The notes: generated from the letters alone by a model not told the origin. Positions 26,911-35,818 are shown, counted from the stretch's first letter. The stretch is 64,000 bases of DNA from Alcaligenaceae bacterium (GCA_013416405.1 JACCET010000001.1:248001-312000), one strand, 5' to 3'. Translations and numbers: made by a program.

Positions 26911-27786
26911 ATGCTTTTCTGGATCAGTTGCCTGGCTGCTGGTATATCACTGTACCTGGTGATATGGGTATTTACGCGACCACTGCTGCAAGACCAGGCG
27001 CAGCGGCACACAATGTCTGCGCACCTGTTTTTGCATTTGATCTGGCCTTGGGTGCTTGCGCTGCTTCCGGTGTGCAAGCCTTTTATCCCTTGGCGTATGC
27101 GACATACCCTTGGCCAGCGCCTGTTGACTGCGGGGGTGGGGCCTTGGTGCCTGCCCGAGCATATCGTTGCCATGCAAATTCTTGGCTGCCTTGTAGCGAT
27201 GGCAGCTTCGGTTCTGGTGCTGCGTGTCCTTGGATTGTTCAGCCCTCAATACGTATTGCTTACATGTTTGATGGCGGGTGTGGCCGGTATGGCATGGCCC
27301 CGTTACTGGCTACGCAGTTTGGTGTCACGGCGCCAACTGCGCATGTTGCGGGAATTCCCGTTCTTGCTCGATATGACCACCTTATGTGTCGAAGCAGGGC
27401 TGAATCTGCAGGGCGCCTTGCAGCAGGCTGCGCAGCATGGTCCCGATGGGCCTTTGCGCGCCGAGCTCAGACATGCCCTGGCGGATATGCGTGCAGGGTT
27501 GCCTCGTGTTCAAGCTTTGCAGGAACTAGCCGAGCGTTGCGGGCTTACCGCCGTACAAAGCCTGGTGACGGCGCTGGCACAGGCAGATCAATTGGGCATG
27601 AGTCTTGGTCCTTTACTGCGTTCGCAGTCAGAGCAACGCAGGGCCGAACGTTTTTTGCGGGCTGAGAAGCTGGCGCTCGAGGCGCCCGTGAAAATGCTGT
27701 TTCCCATGGTTTTTTGCATTTTCCCTTGTACTTTCCTGATCATTGGCTTCCCGATAGTAGTCAAGCTGTTGGCGGCAGACTCATGA
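26911..27786 (+). CDS. tadC: Tad inner-membrane platform protein TadC
   Basis: A 291-residue GspF-domain protein paralogous to the upstream gene (RMLREFPFLLDMTTLCVEAG, then GLTAVQSLVTALAQADQLG), with the usual C-terminal membrane helix FPMVFCIFPCTFLIIGFP. I chose the ATG at 26911, just after the tadB stop. A longer frame would overlap tadB by 100 bases and lose the hydrophobic start. The stop overlaps the DUF192 gene as ATGA. Confidence 0.88.
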   Translation: MLFWISCLAAGISLYLVIWVFTRPLLQDQAQRHTMSAHLFLHLIWPWVLALLPVCKPFIPWRMRHTLGQRLLTAGVGPWCLPEHIVAMQILGCLVAMAASVLVLRVLGLFSPQYVLLTCLMAGVAGMAWPRYWLRSLVSRRQLRMLREFPFLLDMTTLCVEAGLNLQGALQQAAQHGPDGPLRAELRHALADMRAGLPRVQALQELAERCGLTAVQSLVTALAQADQLGMSLGPLLRSQSEQRRAERFLRAEKLALEAPVKMLFPMVFCIFPCTFLIIGFPIVVKLLAADS

Positions 27787-28151
27787 CGTTTGCCGCCAAG
27801 TCAAAACCACAGTCCGCCGGTGCCCCGGATTTGACCCTGTATAAGGCCACTGATTTCTGGTCACGTCTCCTTGGTTTGCATGCTTACGGCCGCTTGCGTT
27901 GGCATACCGGCCTGTATATTGCCCCGTGCAAGGCCATACACACGATAGGTTTGTCGCACCCCATTGACGTCGTGTTCTTGAATGCGCATCATCAGGTGCT
28001 GGATCAGCAACATGTAAGACCTTGGCGGCTGGCTTGGTGCGCCCGCGCAACCGCCGTGGTGGAGCTGCCAGCTGGCTATTGCCGCGCCTGTCCCGACTAT
28101 CCGTTTGCCATACGCGCTGCCCTGACGGCCCGGCCCGCTCCGTGTCCATAG
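27783..28151 (+). CDS. DUF192 family protein
   Basis: A 122-residue protein with DUF192 hallmarks: TDFWSRLLGLHAYGRL at the start of the domain, the GLYIAPCKAIHTIGLSHPID block, and VVELPAGYC near the end. DUF192 proteins have a small beta fold of unknown function and are frequent companions of Tad loci in betaproteobacteria. It lacks the signal peptide seen in many members, so it is probably cytoplasmic. It is coupled to tadC by an ATGA overlap. Confidence 0.82.
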   Translation: MTFAAKSKPQSAGAPDLTLYKATDFWSRLLGLHAYGRLRWHTGLYIAPCKAIHTIGLSHPIDVVFLNAHHQVLDQQHVRPWRLAWCARATAVVELPAGYCRACPDYPFAIRAALTARPAPCP

Positions 28152-28157
28152 TCACAG

Positions 28158-28183
28158 TTGCGCTGCCGCTAGGCCGGCCGCAA
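28158..28183. terminator. Hairpin between convergent operons
   Basis: TTGCG (28158-28162) pairs with CGCAA (28179-28183) and GCCG (28165-28168) with CGGC (28175-28178), with a two-base bulge and a six-base loop. It lies between the convergent Tad/DUF192 operon and the EamA gene. No uridine tract follows directly on either strand, so it may be a weak or factor-assisted terminator. Confidence 0.4.
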
Positions 28184-28216
28184 ACAGGAATCGCATGCTT
28201 TTCTTTTCGGTACGGG

Positions 28217-29281
28217 TCAGTCTTCCTTGCCTAGTCTGCTTAGCATCGCCAGGACGACGCCGCCCACGATCAGTGTGGTTCCCACTAGCAATTGTGTGCT
28301 CAACGCTTCGCCAAGTATAAGAGCGGAAGAAAAAAGGCCGACTACCGGCACCCCTAATGATGCCAGGGAAACAACGCTGGCTGACAATCGGCGACTGACA
28401 CTATTCATAGCCCAATAGGCAAGTACGGTTCCGATGAGGCTGCCATAAGCCAACAGCCCCAGCAGTCGCCAGCTCCATTCGATTTCTGGCATGCCCTCCA
28501 GCATCAAGGCAAGCGCCAGCTGCACGACTGCAGCCAGGAGAATTTGCCAAGGTAAAAGCTGCAATGTAGAAGCTGTACTTTTATGAGCGCGGTTATACAC
28601 GATACAAATGGCCCAACATAAGGCAGCGCCCAGGATCAGGCCATGACCATACAGAATATCGGGATCATGCCAATCCAGCGCGCTGGGCTGTAACAGCAAA
28701 GCCAGGCCAGCCATACCGATTACCACGCCCAATATCCGTTGTCTGGGCAATGCTTCGTTCAGAAGCAACCATGCCGCCGGCAAGACCCACAGAGGCGTTG
28801 TATAGGCCAGCACAACGGATTTTCCTGCCGGTACATACTGCATGCCAATAGTTGCCAACACAGTGAAAGCAGCCATATGCAGTAATCCAACGTTGAAAAT
28901 GATGGGAATGTCGCTTTTTGCGGGAACCTTGGTCTGGCCTGTCAGCGCACACAACAGCCATACTGCAACGCAGGCAGGTATCGTGCGTAATGCGGTGGCC
29001 CAAACGGGAGGAAGATAATCCAGTACGACTTTCCCAACGCTCCAGTTGATGCCCCAGGCCAGGATTACGATACTCATGAGGGCGATAGATATAAAGCGAG
29101 ACAATGATTCCTGTTGCGTAGTCTGTACGGGGAGCGCCGGAAGTGCCCTGGTTTCTATACGTATCCCCGTTCTGTACCATTCGGCGGTCAGCGAGCTACG
29201 GTTAAAGCCCATATCTTCAAGCAGATATTCATCCAGTTCGAGCAAATGCCTCAGGTCCTTGCGACTGCCAAACGGACTCAT
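28217..29281 (-). CDS. DUF1127-EamA fusion: DMT-superfamily permease with N-terminal YjiS-like segment
   Basis: A 354-residue protein from the ATG at 29281. Residues about 8-36 (RKDLRHLLELDEYLLEDMGF and the following NRSS) match the DUF1127/YjiS small-protein motif. After a linker, about ten membrane helices with two EamA repeats begin at residue 61 (ILAWGINWSVGKVVLDYLPP). EamA proteins export metabolites or amino acids. The ATG is one base after the stop of the 47-residue gene, which supports it. However, a TTG at 29104 with a CAGGAA site could start a plain EamA protein. The fusion of these two families is unusual. Confidence 0.8.
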   Translation of the reverse strand: MSPFGSRKDLRHLLELDEYLLEDMGFNRSSLTAEWYRTGIRIETRALPALPVQTTQQESLSRFISIALMSIVILAWGINWSVGKVVLDYLPPVWATALRTIPACVAVWLLCALTGQTKVPAKSDIPIIFNVGLLHMAAFTVLATIGMQYVPAGKSVVLAYTTPLWVLPAAWLLLNEALPRQRILGVVIGMAGLALLLQPSALDWHDPDILYGHGLILGAALCWAICIVYNRAHKSTASTLQLLPWQILLAAVVQLALALMLEGMPEIEWSWRLLGLLAYGSLIGTVLAYWAMNSVSRRLSASVVSLASLGVPVVGLFSSALILGEALSTQLLVGTTLIVGGVVLAMLSRLGKED

Positions 29282-29282
29282 A

Positions 29283-29426
29283 TCAACCACATCCAAAGGT
29301 GCTGTTCGCAAAGGCAAGCAGCATGTCAGCGCCCAACCAGGCCTGGAACACCCAACCTAGCCCCACTGCGCCGGCGCCAGCGAGCAGAATCTGTACAAAA
29401 GCACGACGCCACAGCATCCTTTTCAT
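29283..29426 (-). CDS. 47-residue membrane peptide between MFS and DUF1127-EamA genes
   Basis: A small gene overlapping the MFS stop by 4 bases (ATGA) and ending one base before the next start (TGATATG), so all three are tightly coupled. The peptide begins MKRMLWRRAFVQILLAGAGA, has one hydrophobic helix (about residues 9-30) with a positive N-terminus, and ends FANSTFGCG. I recognise no family. Some MFS transporters are followed by small membrane partner proteins, and this could be one by position. Confidence 0.65.
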   Translation of the reverse strand: MKRMLWRRAFVQILLAGAGAVGLGWVFQAWLGADMLLAFANSTFGCG

Positions 29427-30658
29427 GGTCGCACCCCGCCCGCTGCGGATTGCTCGGCCGTAGACAATGGCGTGTCATCGATCAGCCAATGCACTACTGC
29501 GGCGATACACCCAATGGCAGCTGCACCGAGCCAGAGTGGTTCATAGGTATGAAAACGTTCATAGGTCCAGGCGCTCAGCCATACGCTAAAGAAGCCGCCC
29601 ACTTGGTGGCCCAGGAACACAATGCCGAATAAGGTCGCGATATAACGTATGCCAAATAGCCGTAACACCAGTTCATTGGTCATCGGTGCCGTTCCCAGCC
29701 ACAGAAAACCCATGGTCAACGCAAAGGCATAAGTTCCGGACGCGGTGACTGGCGTCGAAATAAAAAGCAGGATGGCGACAGCGCGAATTGCGTACAACCC
29801 AGCCAACAGATTTTTTACCCGCCATATACCGGCGCATCGGCTGCAGACATAGGTGCCAAAGGCATTAGCCAAGGCAATCAATGCCAGCGCTGTGGCCGCC
29901 TGTTCAAGCCCCAACCCCTGGCCGAGCATATAAGCAGGAAGATAGGTGGCGATAAATGCAAGTTGAAAGCCACAAGCAAAAAATCCAAGATTTAAGAGCC
30001 AGAAACCTTTATGGCGTAAGGCTTGATGTATGGAGGCACCGACAACTTGCTTCGCAGAGCCGGCATCCATTTTCAAGGAAGGGGTTCTCAGCATCCAGGC
30101 GCATGGCAAGCTCACCAGAAACAACAAACCCAAAAGCATCACTGTGCTTTGCCAACTCCCTTGTTCAAGCTGCTGCTGGACCAAGGGGACCAGACAAAAC
30201 TGACCAAGTCCGCCAATGCCCCCAGCGACAGCGATTGCCCAGCTACGCCGCGCAGGCTCGAAAATTCTCGACAAGGCACCATAAACCGTTCCGAATGCTG
30301 TGCCAGACAGTGCCACGCCCACCAGCACGCCGTTGCTGACGATAAAGCCGGCAGGCTCCTGAGTAGAGGACATCAGATATAACCCTAGGGCGTAGGCGAG
30401 GGCTCCAAGAAGCAGCGCGCGACCAGATCCGTAACGGTCGGTAAACAGCCCGGTCAAAGGCTGAGTTAATCCCCAAACGAGATTTTGCAATGCAAGGGCG
30501 AATCCAAAAGTTTCCAGCGTCCAGCCTTGGTCCATTGTGACAGGTTGCATCAGCAAACCCTGTGAATGCCTGACCCCCAAGGAAAGACCCAAAAGGACTC
30601 CGCCTGAGATCACAATCATCCATCGGGATAGCAAAGATGCAGGAGTTTGGTTCTTCAT
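29423..30658 (-). CDS. MFS transporter
   Basis: A 411-residue major facilitator protein with about 12 membrane helices. The motif-A-like loop between helices 2 and 3 reads GLFTDRYGSGRALLLGALAY. Overall look is of the monocarboxylate/oxalate-formate (NNP/OFA-like) branch, as in GGVLLGLSLGVRHSQGLLMQP. The substrate is unknown. It is divergent from the MocR-type regulator at 30908, which probably controls it, and is the first gene of a three-gene unit. Confidence 0.9.
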   Translation of the reverse strand: MKNQTPASLLSRWMIVISGGVLLGLSLGVRHSQGLLMQPVTMDQGWTLETFGFALALQNLVWGLTQPLTGLFTDRYGSGRALLLGALAYALGLYLMSSTQEPAGFIVSNGVLVGVALSGTAFGTVYGALSRIFEPARRSWAIAVAGGIGGLGQFCLVPLVQQQLEQGSWQSTVMLLGLLFLVSLPCAWMLRTPSLKMDAGSAKQVVGASIHQALRHKGFWLLNLGFFACGFQLAFIATYLPAYMLGQGLGLEQAATALALIALANAFGTYVCSRCAGIWRVKNLLAGLYAIRAVAILLFISTPVTASGTYAFALTMGFLWLGTAPMTNELVLRLFGIRYIATLFGIVFLGHQVGGFFSVWLSAWTYERFHTYEPLWLGAAAIGCIAAVVHWLIDDTPLSTAEQSAAGGVRP

Positions 30659-30783
30659 TGAGCAGCCCTTGAACCCACGTTGAGAGTTGGCGATTTCTAT
30701 GCTTCAGCAGCCAGGAAAGGCCGGCAGATCAATCTTCACCTTTTATGGAACTGTGCTGAATACACAGACATAATCGATTTTTC

Positions 30784-30867
30784 CCATACAGAACGGTGGA
30801 TAACCGAACTGAATTAAGAAAAAATCAAAGATCTGTATCTTTTTGTGGTACAGAATTGGCCATACAG
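30784..30867. promoter_or_regulatory. Candidate MocR-binding repeats in divergent promoter region
   Basis: The spacer 30659-30907 holds two copies of CCATACAG (30784-30791 and 30860-30867). Between them lies CTGTA-N11-TACAG (30833-30853), so the element ATACAG/GTACAG occurs four times. MocR-type regulators are known to bind repeated sites near their own promoters. The region lies between the MocR-type gene and the MFS gene and is AT-richer than its surroundings. Confidence 0.45.
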
Positions 30868-30907
30868 TAGTGGTTAAAACCTTAGGTTTTCATCAGGGAC
30901 GTCTTTC

Positions 30908-32371
30908 ATGAACCGATATCTCACTCTTGCCGAAACCCTGGGCAGTCGCATCGAACAAGGCCTGTACGAAACCGGCCAACGGCTGCCTTCAGTGCGTGAG
31001 CTCAGCAGCGAGCATGGAGTCAGCTTGACGACCGTCCAGCAAGCCTATCGCTGGCTCGAAGTGGCTGGTCTGGCCGAGGCGCGGCCACGATCGGGCTGGT
31101 ATGTTCCGCATGCCAGACAAATGCCGGAGCTACCGCGCATGGGCAAACCGAATCTTCGACCTACTGACGTATCTGATTGGGGCCAAGTCCAAGATCTGCT
31201 GGATCTGGAACGTGATAGCGAAACCGTTCAACTTGGCCGAGGGATGCCGGACGTTGAAACTCCCAGCCTGCGGCCTTTGCAAACGGCCCTAGCCCGAGAG
31301 GGCCGTCATGCAGGCATTGCCAGCTTGCATTACAACGACATACAGGGGGTTGCGGCGCTAAGGGACCAGCTATGTCGGCTGGCTGTAGATGCAGGCTATG
31401 AAATCACGCCCAACGAGCTGATCGTGACGACAGGCTGTCAGGAAGCGCTCTCGTGCGCCATCAGAGCCTTGTGTTCACCAGGTGATATCGTGGCCATTGC
31501 CTCGCCCAGCTATCACGGCATGATGCAGATCCTGAAAGAGGCAGGCGTCCAGGTCTTCGAGATTCCCTCTGATCCCGTTCATGGCATCAGCCTGGAGGCG
31601 CTGGAAATGGCCCTTGAGCGCTGGCCCGTCAAGGCTATCCAGGTCATTCCGAACGCCAGCAATCCATTGGGATACACCATGCCCGAGCGCAGCCGGACAC
31701 GATTGATCCGTTTGGCTCAGCGCTTTGACGTCCCAATTATCGAAGACGACATCTATGGCGATCTGGTCTACGGATGGCCCAGGCCGCACGCGCTGAAGGC
31801 GCTTGATGAAGATGGACGGGTATTGTTATGCAGCTCATTTTCCAAAACCTTGGCGCCCGGCCTCAGGGTGGGTTGGATCGCGCCAGGACGATACTTTGAC
31901 AAAGTGCTGCGCATGAAATACACCAGCTCAGGCCCTACCGCACCGTTGCCCCAGATCGCCATCGCCGAATTCATACAAAAGGGACACTACCCGGTGCATC
32001 TGCGTCGAATGCGCCGTCAGTATCAGCGTCAGCGCGATGTCATGATTGAATGGGTAAGGCGCTACTTTCCCAAGGAAACCCGTATCAGTCAGCCGCAGGG
32101 CGGGTTTACCTTATGGATTGAACTGCCCGAAGCATTCGACACACATGCGCTGGACGGTATGCTGCGCGAGAATGGAATTGTCATTGCTCACGGCAACATC
32201 TTTTCGGCTACGGGCAAGTACAGGAATTGCATGCGGCTTAGCCACGCTGCAGTTTTTAATTCCCGGACCGAATGGGCAGTGCAACAGATAGGCAAAGCCA
32301 TAGGTGAAATACTGAACGCCAACCAAGCAAGCAAGAAGGAGACAAGATGGACAGCCTCGACATGTACTTGA
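30908..32371 (+). CDS. MocR-type (GntR-HTH/aminotransferase) PLP-dependent regulator
   Basis: A 487-residue protein: GntR winged HTH at residues about 1-70 (GQRLPSVRELSSEHGVSLTT), then a class I aminotransferase domain. The PLP lysine is in SSFSKTLAPGLRVGW, and PNASNPLGYTMPE and EDDIYGDLVYGW are also present. MocR regulators sense PLP-linked metabolites and control transport or amino-acid genes. It is divergent from the MFS-EamA unit. The C-terminus overlaps the DinB gene by 25 bases, so the two are co-expressed. Confidence 0.92.
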   Translation: MNRYLTLAETLGSRIEQGLYETGQRLPSVRELSSEHGVSLTTVQQAYRWLEVAGLAEARPRSGWYVPHARQMPELPRMGKPNLRPTDVSDWGQVQDLLDLERDSETVQLGRGMPDVETPSLRPLQTALAREGRHAGIASLHYNDIQGVAALRDQLCRLAVDAGYEITPNELIVTTGCQEALSCAIRALCSPGDIVAIASPSYHGMMQILKEAGVQVFEIPSDPVHGISLEALEMALERWPVKAIQVIPNASNPLGYTMPERSRTRLIRLAQRFDVPIIEDDIYGDLVYGWPRPHALKALDEDGRVLLCSSFSKTLAPGLRVGWIAPGRYFDKVLRMKYTSSGPTAPLPQIAIAEFIQKGHYPVHLRRMRRQYQRQRDVMIEWVRRYFPKETRISQPQGGFTLWIELPEAFDTHALDGMLRENGIVIAHGNIFSATGKYRNCMRLSHAAVFNSRTEWAVQQIGKAIGEILNANQASKKETRWTASTCT

Positions 32372-32850
32372 GATTTGCACTTTACAACCGCTGGATGAAC
32401 GAGACGCTGTATGACGTCTGTTCACGCTTGAGCGAGGATGAGCTCAAGCTGGACATGAAGACCTTCTTTCGTAGTATTCATGGAACGCTCAATCACATTC
32501 TGCTGGCAGACAAAGTCTGGCTGGGCCGACTTACCGGACAACCTTTTGCGGTCAAGTCCCTGGACCAGGTGCTGTATGCAGATTTCCCGCCGCTTGCCCA
32601 GGCGCGCAAGCAGACAGATATCGATATTGAACACTTGGTGAAAAGGCTGACTCCTGAAGCAATTGCAGCGTCCATTGACTATCATTCAGTTGTTGCTCAC
32701 AAGCAGAATACCGCCACAACAGGGCTTATTCTGCAGCACTTGTTCAATCATCAGACTCATCATCGAGGGCAAATAACCGCCATGCTTACACAGTTGGGAT
32801 ACGACTATGGCGTGACGGATCTGATGGCTATGGCGAGCCGTAAAGCATGA
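32347..32850 (+). CDS. DinB family protein
   Basis: A 167-residue four-helix-bundle protein of the DinB/YfiT type. The metal-binding histidines are in TLNHILLADKVW (residues about 49-60) and NHQTHHRGQITAML (about 136-149). These proteins are thiol-dependent transferases or hydrolases in other bacteria; the substrate here is unknown. It starts inside the 3' end of the MocR-type gene with AAGGAGAC just upstream (32336-32343). Confidence 0.9.
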   Translation: MDSLDMYLRFALYNRWMNETLYDVCSRLSEDELKLDMKTFFRSIHGTLNHILLADKVWLGRLTGQPFAVKSLDQVLYADFPPLAQARKQTDIDIEHLVKRLTPEAIAASIDYHSVVAHKQNTATTGLILQHLFNHQTHHRGQITAMLTQLGYDYGVTDLMAMASRKA

Positions 32851-33022
32851 GCTGCCTCGTGGGCTCCATGCCATACGCGCTGCCCTGGCATCAGGGTAAA
32901 TCCGATATTGCCTTCCTGAGCCGTGTGCTGCATTGTTCAACCAAGCGCTTGCTCGGTCCATAAAATATAACAACCGACAAGCGGAGCGGGGGGCTGGCCC
33001 CTTGCCAGGAACGGAGACAAAT

Positions 33023-33853
33023 GTGGCGGTTGGCAATCCTATCTTGCAGGTAGAGGGGCTGACGCTGGCTTTCGGCGGGGTCAAGGCGCTGAATGGCGTC
33101 GGCTTTAGCGTACAGCCTGGTTCCATCACCACGGTGATAGGCCCCAATGGCGCGGGCAAAACGTCTTTGTTCAATACGATTTCAGGTTTCTACCGACCCA
33201 GCCAGGGTGTGGTCAGGTTCAAGGGGCGCGATATTTCCCGCCTGCCGGCGCCGCAACGTGCCAAGCTGGGTCTGGCGCGCAGCTTCCAGAATATTGCCTT
33301 GTTTCGCGGTATGTCGGTACTGGACAACATCAAGCTTGGCCGACATTGCCATCTTAAAACCAATATCTTTCAGGGCATGTTCTATCTGGGTGCGGCCCGG
33401 CGCGAAGAAGTCGCTTTGCGGGCCGACATTGAAGAGCGCATTATCGATTTTCTTGAAATTGATCACATACGCCATGCCTCGGTGGCGGCCTTGCCCTATG
33501 GTTTGCAAAAGCGGGTGGAAATGGCGCGGGCGTTGGCAATGCAGCCACAGGTCATCATGCTGGACGAGCCCGTGGCGGGCATGAACCGGGAAGAAACCGA
33601 AGATATGGCGCGTTTCATTCTTGATGTTCGCAATGAGTGGGGCGTTACGGTGCTGATGGTCGAGCACGATATGGGCCTGGTCATGGACTTGTCCGATCAT
33701 GTGGTCGTGCTTAATTTCGGGCAGGTGATTGCCGATGGCTCGCCCGAGCAGGTACAGACCAACCCAGATGTCATCCAGGCCTATCTGGGTGCGGGCGATG
33801 TCTCCGACTTGCGTCGCCGCTTGCGTGGGTCTGAACAGGAAAAGGTGGCATGA
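33023..33853 (+). CDS. LivG-type ABC transporter ATP-binding protein
   Basis: A 276-residue ATPase with Walker A GPNGAGKTS, Walker B VIMLDEPVAGMN and the LivG-type extended middle (KTNIFQGMFYLGAARREEVA). I chose the GTG at 33023 because GGAG sits 6 bases upstream and the protein then begins just before the conserved ILQVEGLTLAFGG. A frame from 32933 adds 30 residues that look like noncoding sequence. It overlaps the permease gene by 4 bases. First gene of a complete branched-chain-amino-acid-type (HAAT family) uptake system. Confidence 0.92.
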   Translation: MAVGNPILQVEGLTLAFGGVKALNGVGFSVQPGSITTVIGPNGAGKTSLFNTISGFYRPSQGVVRFKGRDISRLPAPQRAKLGLARSFQNIALFRGMSVLDNIKLGRHCHLKTNIFQGMFYLGAARREEVALRADIEERIIDFLEIDHIRHASVAALPYGLQKRVEMARALAMQPQVIMLDEPVAGMNREETEDMARFILDVRNEWGVTVLMVEHDMGLVMDLSDHVVVLNFGQVIADGSPEQVQTNPDVIQAYLGAGDVSDLRRRLRGSEQEKVA

Positions 33854-34731
33854 CAGACTGGCTTTTCCTGTTTGAAGTGACGCTGGCCGGTATTGGCAGC
33901 GGAGGCCTGTACGCACTGGCTGGGCTGGCTTTCGTGATTGTGTACAAGGCCACGCGCGTCGTGAACCTGGCCATAGGCGAAATGCTGATGATGGGCGCCT
34001 ATATTTTCTTTGCGTTTGCGTCGGGCCTGCAGTGGCCGATATGGCTGGCCGTGGTGCTGGCCATTTTTTGCAGCGGCGTCATGGGCGGCGTGATAGAGCG
34101 CCTGGCCATACGTCCCATGCTGGGTGAATCTCCCATTTCCGTGTTCATGGTCACGGTCGGGCTGGGCTCCATCATGGTGGGGCTGGTCGAGCTCATATGG
34201 ACTGCCGATCAACGCCGTCTGCCCGAGTTCATGCCTACCGAGCCCATCTTTGTGGGTGAAGCCTTTATCTCTTCCAAGGTGTTCTACGGGTTCTGGATCG
34301 CGGTGGCTCTGGTGGCCATAGTGGTTGCTATATTCCGATACTGGCGCGGCGGGGTGGCCTTGCGTGCCACGGCTTCCGATCAGGGTGCCGCGTATTCCAT
34401 GGGCATTAATGTGCCCCGTGTGTTTTCACTGGCCTGGGTCAGCAGCGCGGCATTGGCTGCCGTGGCCGGGATTGTCGTGGGTGCCATTGGCGGGCTGTCG
34501 TCGTCCATGGGCGTATTCGGGTTATCCGTGCTGGTCGTGGTCATAGTCGGGGGGCTGGACAGCGTCGTGGGCGCCTTGCTGGCCGGCCTGTTGATTGGTG
34601 TGCTCGAGGCCTGGGCCAGTGCTTATCTGGGAGGTGAGTACAAGTTGCTGGTCACCTTTATCGTGCTGGTGGTGGTACTGATGCTGCGGCCTTATGGCTT
34701 GTTTGGCACTCGCGAAATTGAAAGGCTCTGA
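33850..34731 (+). CDS. LivH-type ABC transporter permease
   Basis: A 293-residue inner-membrane protein with about eight helices and LivH landmarks GGLYALAGLAFVIVYKATRV, VNLAIGEM and GGLDSVVGALLAGLLIGVLE. It forms the channel with the LivM-type permease encoded next. It starts inside the end of the ATPase gene and is followed two bases later by the second permease gene. Confidence 0.93.
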   Translation: MTDWLFLFEVTLAGIGSGGLYALAGLAFVIVYKATRVVNLAIGEMLMMGAYIFFAFASGLQWPIWLAVVLAIFCSGVMGGVIERLAIRPMLGESPISVFMVTVGLGSIMVGLVELIWTADQRRLPEFMPTEPIFVGEAFISSKVFYGFWIAVALVAIVVAIFRYWRGGVALRATASDQGAAYSMGINVPRVFSLAWVSSAALAAVAGIVVGAIGGLSSSMGVFGLSVLVVVIVGGLDSVVGALLAGLLIGVLEAWASAYLGGEYKLLVTFIVLVVVLMLRPYGLFGTREIERL

Positions 34732-34733
34732 GC

Positions 34734-35771
34734 ATGCGCATAGCAACCGCCAAGCAGAACTATATTGCCGATGAGGCCTTGTTTGACACGGCCACGCAGC
34801 GTGTGTGGATGGCATTGTTTGGCCTGGCCCTGGTGGCATACCCATTTCTGGCCAATGACTATTGGCTGTACCTGGCGTGTCTGGTGGCCATACATACCGC
34901 CAGCGCAACCGGCTTGAACATACTTACCGGCTATACCGGTCTAGTCAGTCTTGGGCAGGCCGCATTCATGGGTCTGGGCGCCTATACGGTGGCTGTGCTT
35001 GAGCAGCGTTACGGCACACCGTTCCTGCTCAACCTTGTCGTTGCGGGTGTGGTGGCGATGTTGGGCGGACTGGTTGTTGGCATTCCTTCCTTGCGCGTGA
35101 AAGGGCTGTATCTGGCCATTGTGACCATTGCCGCGTCGTTCATCGTGCATTTTATTTTTGGCAACCTGAGTTTCACCGGAGGTTCGGGCGGTATGACCGT
35201 GCCTCCACCATCATTTTTTGGAGTGGCGCTCGATACGTCGTTCAAGATTTATTGGCTGATAGTGCCGGTCACCATACTGATGGTGGTGGGCGCCGCCAAT
35301 CTGTTCCGCACGCGCATAGGGCGCGCCTTCATTGCCATACGAGACCGGGATATCTCGGCCGAGGTGCTGGGCATACCGTTGCTGCGCTACAAGCTGTTGT
35401 CCTTCGGGCTTTCTTCTTTCTACGCCGGCGTGGCCGGTGGCTTGTGGGCCTATTTCTTTCGTGTGGTCACGCCCGAAAGCTTTCCGCTGATTCTGTCCAT
35501 TTTCTTCCTGGCCGCAATCATTGTCGGTGGTATGGGGTCGATACTGGGCGCCATACTGGGCGCCGTCTTCATGACCATGGTGCCCGAGATTCTGCGCGTG
35601 GTCATAGGATCGCTTCCTTTCGATGGCGATACCTTGCGCTTCGTGTCGCCGGTACGCACCATCGTTTTTGGTCTGCTGATTGTCGTGTTTTTGATTTTTG
35701 AACCCCAGGGCCTGGCCGAGATGTGGCGGCGGGTACGGCGCTTTTTTCACCTGTGGCCTTTCCGTAACTGA
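34734..35771 (+). CDS. LivM-type ABC transporter permease
   Basis: A 345-residue inner-membrane protein with about nine to ten helices. LivM features are TGLNILTGYTGLVSLGQAAF, VVGIPSLRVKGLYLAIVT and FIAIRDRDISAEVLGIPL, with GGMGSILGAILGAVF near the C-terminus. It pairs with the LivH-type permease. Substrate is not determined by the permeases; an aryl or fatty carboxylate is likely from the acyl-CoA synthetase encoded downstream. Confidence 0.93.
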   Translation: MRIATAKQNYIADEALFDTATQRVWMALFGLALVAYPFLANDYWLYLACLVAIHTASATGLNILTGYTGLVSLGQAAFMGLGAYTVAVLEQRYGTPFLLNLVVAGVVAMLGGLVVGIPSLRVKGLYLAIVTIAASFIVHFIFGNLSFTGGSGGMTVPPPSFFGVALDTSFKIYWLIVPVTILMVVGAANLFRTRIGRAFIAIRDRDISAEVLGIPLLRYKLLSFGLSSFYAGVAGGLWAYFFRVVTPESFPLILSIFFLAAIIVGGMGSILGAILGAVFMTMVPEILRVVIGSLPFDGDTLRFVSPVRTIVFGLLIVVFLIFEPQGLAEMWRRVRRFFHLWPFRN

Positions 35772-35818
35772 GCGGCGGGCTGATTGATGCACAACGTTTC
35801 TAACACCAGGAGACAACC

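Noticed and set aside
32933-33022. N-terminal extension of the LivG-type ATPase from a TTG at 32933
   Set aside because: The added 30 residues resemble no ATPase start and lack a ribosome site, while the GTG at 33023 has one.
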